Shown here: positions 5,817 to 7,266 of the stretch, piece by piece | Layout: every line of letters starts with the position of its first letter | Position numbering within the stretch: the stretch's first letter is position 1 | From: Thermofilaceae archaeon | GTDB lineage: Archaea > Thermoproteota > Thermoprotei > Thermofilales > B69-G16 | Assembly (NCBI GenBank): GCA_027017165.1 | Contig: JALURF010000208.1 | Location: 1-7,266 of the forward strand | DNA: 7,266 nt | Direction: 5' to 3' | The notes under the pieces: generated by a model | Told to the model about the DNA's origin: nothing | Database searches by the model: none | What the model saw: the letters and a program-made list of their open reading frames with translations, nothing else | Translations under genes and position numbers: made by a program

Positions 5817-6725
5817 ATGGATATAGTGCTCGTAGGACATGTAGTAGTGGATATGATAATATACCCTGATGGGGGCAAGAAGAGATCGCTAGGAGGAAGC
5901 GTTGTTTATGGTAGTTTTACAGCGTTGAGACATGGAGTTAGGCCGGTTATAGTTTCTATAGTCGGCTCGGATTTTCCAGATGAATACTTAGTTTTCCTAG
6001 CTAGAAATGGCATAGACATAGCTTATATACACCGCTTTAAAGGCAAGACTACCCGCTTCAGGCTCTTATATGATGAATATATGAATAGAAGGCTATACCT
6101 GCTGAGTAGAAGCCCAGATATTTTAATAGAAAACCTCCCACCAGTACTGCATAAAAAATTAGTCCTCGTAGGGGCGGTAGCCGGAGAAGTCCCCTTAGAA
6201 ACCCTCGACTATATCTCTAAAGAAGCAAGCATGACAGCGCTAGATATTCAAGGCTACCTCAGGTTTAAAGAGAAAAACGGATCCATAGTGTTAAAGCCTA
6301 ACCCCCTACTAGAGGAAATAATTAAACGTGTAGATGTCCTACACGCCGAGGAGTACGAAGCCAGAATAGCGACAGGGCTAGAAAACCCCGCAGAGGCCGC
6401 GAGAAAACTAGTGGAAATGGGATGCGGAATAGCGCTTGTAACAATGGGGGAAAAAGGAAGTTATGTAGCCATGAAGAGAAGACTAATCTACGTACCAGCA
6501 GTAAAACCTAGAAAAATGGTAGATGCTACCGGATGTGGTGACGTCTATACGACAGTATTTACGATTGAATATTATAGGAGAGGCGATATATACGAGGCAG
6601 CGGCAATGGCGACGTCTGCCAGCTCCTTTCTAGTAGAAAAGCCCGGGTTAGATGGTTTCGCCGATAGATTTGAAGTTAGGAAAAGAGCTCAAGAAGTTAT
6701 GGGGGATATAAGAGAAATAAGGTAG
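5817..6725 (+). CDS. PfkB (ribokinase) family carbohydrate kinase, substrate unknown
   Basis: Cytoplasmic ATP-dependent small-molecule kinase of 302 residues, the normal family length. Features: N-terminal strand MDIVLVGHVVVDMI; the first-signature glycine pair GG (26-27) in LGGSVVYGSFTAL; a lid-like segment around 70-95; ALDIQGYLR (141-149); VLKPNPLL (158-165); ALVTMGEKGSYVA (206-218); and the second PfkB signature DATGCGDVYTTVF (236-248). In that signature GCG (239-241) forms the anion hole and Asp242 is the expected catalytic base. Substrate specificity within PfkB proteins (ribose, nucleosides, fructose phosphates, inositol and others) cannot be read from these motifs. The start codon lies 2 bases after the yjbQ stop with a GGGAGA purine stretch at 5804-5809, so the two genes are co-translated. 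Nothing is truncated. Downstream lies the gene-free structured region, which may be transcribed toward it. Confidence 0.92.
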   Translation: MDIVLVGHVVVDMIIYPDGGKKRSLGGSVVYGSFTALRHGVRPVIVSIVGSDFPDEYLVFLARNGIDIAYIHRFKGKTTRFRLLYDEYMNRRLYLLSRSPDILIENLPPVLHKKLVLVGAVAGEVPLETLDYISKEASMTALDIQGYLRFKEKNGSIVLKPNPLLEEIIKRVDVLHAEEYEARIATGLENPAEAARKLVEMGCGIALVTMGEKGSYVAMKRRLIYVPAVKPRKMVDATGCGDVYTTVFTIEYYRRGDIYEAAAMATSASSFLVEKPGLDGFADRFEVRKRAQEVMGDIREIR

Positions 6726-6746
6726 GAGGTCGGATAACCCCTCTCA

Positions 6747-6763
6747 GGCGTTAAAATGACGCC
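6747..6763. repeat. Hairpin GGCGT-N7-ACGCC
   Basis: Five-base arms at 6747-6751 and 6759-6763 pair perfectly around a 7-base A-rich loop. It lies 21 bases after the pfkB stop, so it could be a 3' end structure of the kinase message or the 3' part of the proposed minus-strand RNA. Confidence 0.4.
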
Positions 6764-6845
6764 GCTGTATCACTGAAGTCGAAGGCAGCATTGTTCACCG
6801 TTTCATCGTATCGCTGACGGCAGCACATTAGATAGTATCATCAAC

Positions 6846-6864
6846 TTGTTTTTAATGTTATTTT
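6846..6864 (+). terminator. Possible U-tract terminator of the yjbQ-pfkB transcript
   Basis: TTGTTTTTAATGTTATTTT on the plus strand, about 120 bases after the pfkB stop. Archaeal transcription often ends at U-rich tracts without a strong hairpin. If it is used, the kinase message carries a 3' untranslated region with the hairpins at 6747-6763 and 6813-6824. Confidence 0.35.
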
Positions 6865-6951
6865 ACATTCTACCCCCGGGGTGTTCCTAATAATCCCCAT
6901 TACGAATCGTCAGGGGCGACTACTTAAAATCCGATTTTATGTTCAGCACCC

Positions 6952-7033
6952 AGGTAACCGCGGCAGTATCAATGTACAGAGTACAACGCCGTCACTGATC
7001 TGGGGTCCGACCCCCTGAGGATCATTGTTACCT
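6952..7033. repeat. Three nested or adjacent inverted repeats forming a compact three-way junction
   Basis: A perfect 7-bp stem, AGGTAAC (6952-6958) with GTTACCT (7027-7033), encloses two hairpins. Hairpin A spans 6961-6991: CGGC/GCCG at its base and TGTAC/GTACA around the loop AGA (6978-6980). Hairpin B spans 6996-7024: TGATC/GATCA at its base and GGGGT/ACCCC around the loop CCG (7007-7009). The unpaired linkers are only 2 (6959-6960), 4 (6992-6995) and 2 (7025-7026) bases. Such economical packing of every position is hard to explain by chance. The pairing is equally possible on either strand; the promoter favours the minus strand. Confidence 0.6.
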
Positions 7034-7040
7034 CCCCTCC

Positions 7041-7063
7041 ACGGGCAACCAGTGGTTGCCCGT
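7041..7063. repeat. Perfect 10-bp inverted repeat with 3-base loop
   Basis: ACGGGCAACC (7041-7050) and GGTTGCCCGT (7054-7063) are exact reverse complements around AGT. On the minus strand this hairpin begins about 7 bases after the predicted transcript start, so it could cap the 5' end of the proposed RNA. An operator just downstream of the promoter is the alternative. Confidence 0.7.
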
Positions 7064-7091
7064 TTCATCCATGATTTAGATTTGAAAAACA

Positions 7092-7101
7092 TATATATAA
7101 A
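7092..7101 (-). promoter_or_regulatory. Strong archaeal TATA box on the minus strand
   Basis: TTTATATATA on the minus strand, preceded by TAAAG as a possible TFB recognition element. It lies downstream of the stop codon of the gene at 7153 and of its terminator-like hairpin, so it appears to serve a separate transcript starting near 7070. No open reading frame begins at a suitable place, which favours an RNA product. Confidence 0.55.
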
Positions 7102-7113
7102 CTTTACGTACAC

Positions 7114-7141
7114 TTTAAAATACATGCATCAATGGGATGCA
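7114..7141 (-). terminator. Terminator-like hairpin after the partial gene
   Basis: On the minus strand TGCATC (7141-7136) pairs with GATGCA (7130-7125) around a 5-base loop, 11 bases after the TAA of the partial gene, and is followed by TGTATTTTAAAG. Archaea do not depend on hairpins for termination, so the T-rich tail may be the working part. Confidence 0.4.
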
Positions 7142-7152
7142 GGAAGCCTAGT

Positions 7153-7266
7153 TTACAGCGCGATAAGGTCTGAAAATTCGGGGAGAACTATAATTTCTCC
7201 TTCAAATTTTCTCTTAACTTCTTCAATAATTTCTCTATGATACTCACTATCGAAATGGGATAATAT
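7153..7266 (-). CDS. C-terminal 37 residues of an unidentified protein (partial)
   Basis: A minus-strand frame enters from the right edge, stays open for 37 codons and ends at TAA (7155-7153). The fragment contains FDSEYHREIIEEVKRKF (probably an amphipathic helix), then GEIIVLPEFSDLIAL, a buried strand followed by a helix-like end. Codon use (AGA, ATA, GAA) matches the neighbouring genes, and a terminator-like hairpin follows the stop. This pattern suits the end of an alpha/beta enzyme or NTPase, but I cannot name the family from so little. The rest of the gene lies beyond the window. Confidence 0.6.
   Translation of the reverse strand: MLSHFDSEYHREIIEEVKRKFEGEIIVLPEFSDLIAL

Larger units (their letters stand above)
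6732..7070 (-). ncRNA. Candidate structured non-coding RNA of unknown type
   Basis: Reading the minus strand, a strong TATA box (7092-7101) predicts initiation near 7070. The next bases, GGATGA (7070-7065), can pair with TTATCC (6737-6732) at the far end; one pair is a G-U wobble. Between them lie a perfect 10-bp hairpin (7063-7041) and a compact three-way junction (7033-6952). Further hairpins are at 6939-6925 (TAAAAT/ATTTTA), 6882-6872 (ACCCC/GGGGT), 6824-6813 (GCTG/CAGC) and 6763-6747 (GGCGT/ACGCC). I did not find the conserved cores of RNase P RNA (GGAAAGUCC, ACAGAA) or SRP RNA (GGAAG with AGCAG), nor a tRNA. The boundaries are estimates: the RNA could end much earlier, for example after the hairpin near 6925. 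The left third could instead belong to the pfkB 3' untranslated region. Confidence 0.4.
6726..7152. other. Gene-free region rich in inverted repeats
   Basis: No frame here looks like a real protein: the longest (minus, 7125-6943) crosses several perfect hairpins and has no recognisable composition or motif. Base composition is richer in G and C than the flanking genes by eye, as is common for structured RNA genes in AT-rich thermophiles. It contains the hairpins listed separately, four copies of GTATC (6767, 6808, 6835, 6966) and a T-rich stretch on the plus strand near 6846-6864. Confidence 0.7.

Noticed and set aside
6751..6817. C/D-box guide RNA
   Set aside because: Two CTGA boxes are present on the plus strand, but the matching C and C' boxes are poor (ATGACG and TCGAAG) and the second guide space is too long.
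6996..7024. tRNA T-arm (GGGGTCCGACCCC resembles one)
   Set aside because: The loop is 3-5 bases instead of 7, the TTC signature is missing, and no acceptor or anticodon arms fit around it.
6732..7070. RNase P RNA or SRP RNA
   Set aside because: Size is suitable, but I could not find the conserved RNase P core segments or the SRP helix 8 loop on either strand. A covariance-model search could still overturn this.
6943..7125. A 60-codon minus-strand frame inside the gene-free region
   Set aside because: It starts upstream of the predicted transcript start, runs across the perfect 10-bp hairpin and the three-way junction, and has no protein-like pattern; the nucleotide structure explains the sequence better.
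6726..7152. CRISPR array or insertion sequence
   Set aside because: No regularly spaced identical repeats, no transposase frame and no target-site duplication are visible.

Overview
The window looks like part of a compact chromosome from a thermophilic archaeon, most likely of the TACK/Thermoproteota side. The evidence is: TATA boxes about 25-35 bases before start codons; AGA/AGG and ATA codons used heavily; GTG and possibly TTG starts; very short or overlapping gene junctions; and archaeal-style family members (a COG2229-type small GTPase, a UPF0047/YjbQ protein, a PfkB-family kinase, a VTT/DedA-like membrane protein). The exact lineage cannot be fixed from this sequence.

Layout. Positions 1-1486, minus strand: a small GTPase followed 23 bases later by a secreted or membrane-anchored M1-type metallopeptidase that runs off the left edge. 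A 162-base divergent spacer with a 19-base dyad separates this pair from a rhomboid protease gene (1649-2362, plus). A small four-cysteine protein (2359-2670, minus) converges on the rhomboid gene. An unrecognised 125-residue protein (2707-3084, plus) follows. Positions 3068-5297 hold a minus-strand operon: threonine dehydratase ilvA, then ridA, then a VTT/DedA-like membrane protein. RidA removes the reactive enamine/imine products of IlvA-type enzymes, so this order makes metabolic sense. However, ilvA as read here is broken: the segment with the PLP lysine is missing and the frame changes, exactly at a 12-base sequence that could be the footprint of a deletion between short direct repeats (or an assembly collapse).

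A 103-base divergent promoter region (5298-5400), with a perfect 15-base palindrome overlapping the ilvA core promoter, leads into a plus-strand pair: yjbQ (5401-5814) and a PfkB-family kinase (5817-6725).

Positions 6726-7152 have no convincing gene. They hold what I consider the most interesting part of the window. On the minus strand, the 3' end of an unidentified gene (7153-7266) is followed by a terminator-like hairpin, then a strong TATA box, then about 340 bases rich in inverted repeats. These include a perfect 10-bp hairpin and a compact three-way junction with linkers of only 2, 4 and 2 bases. I propose an unidentified structured RNA here. I looked for the conserved cores of RNase P RNA and SRP RNA and for tRNA or C/D-box features, and did not find them.
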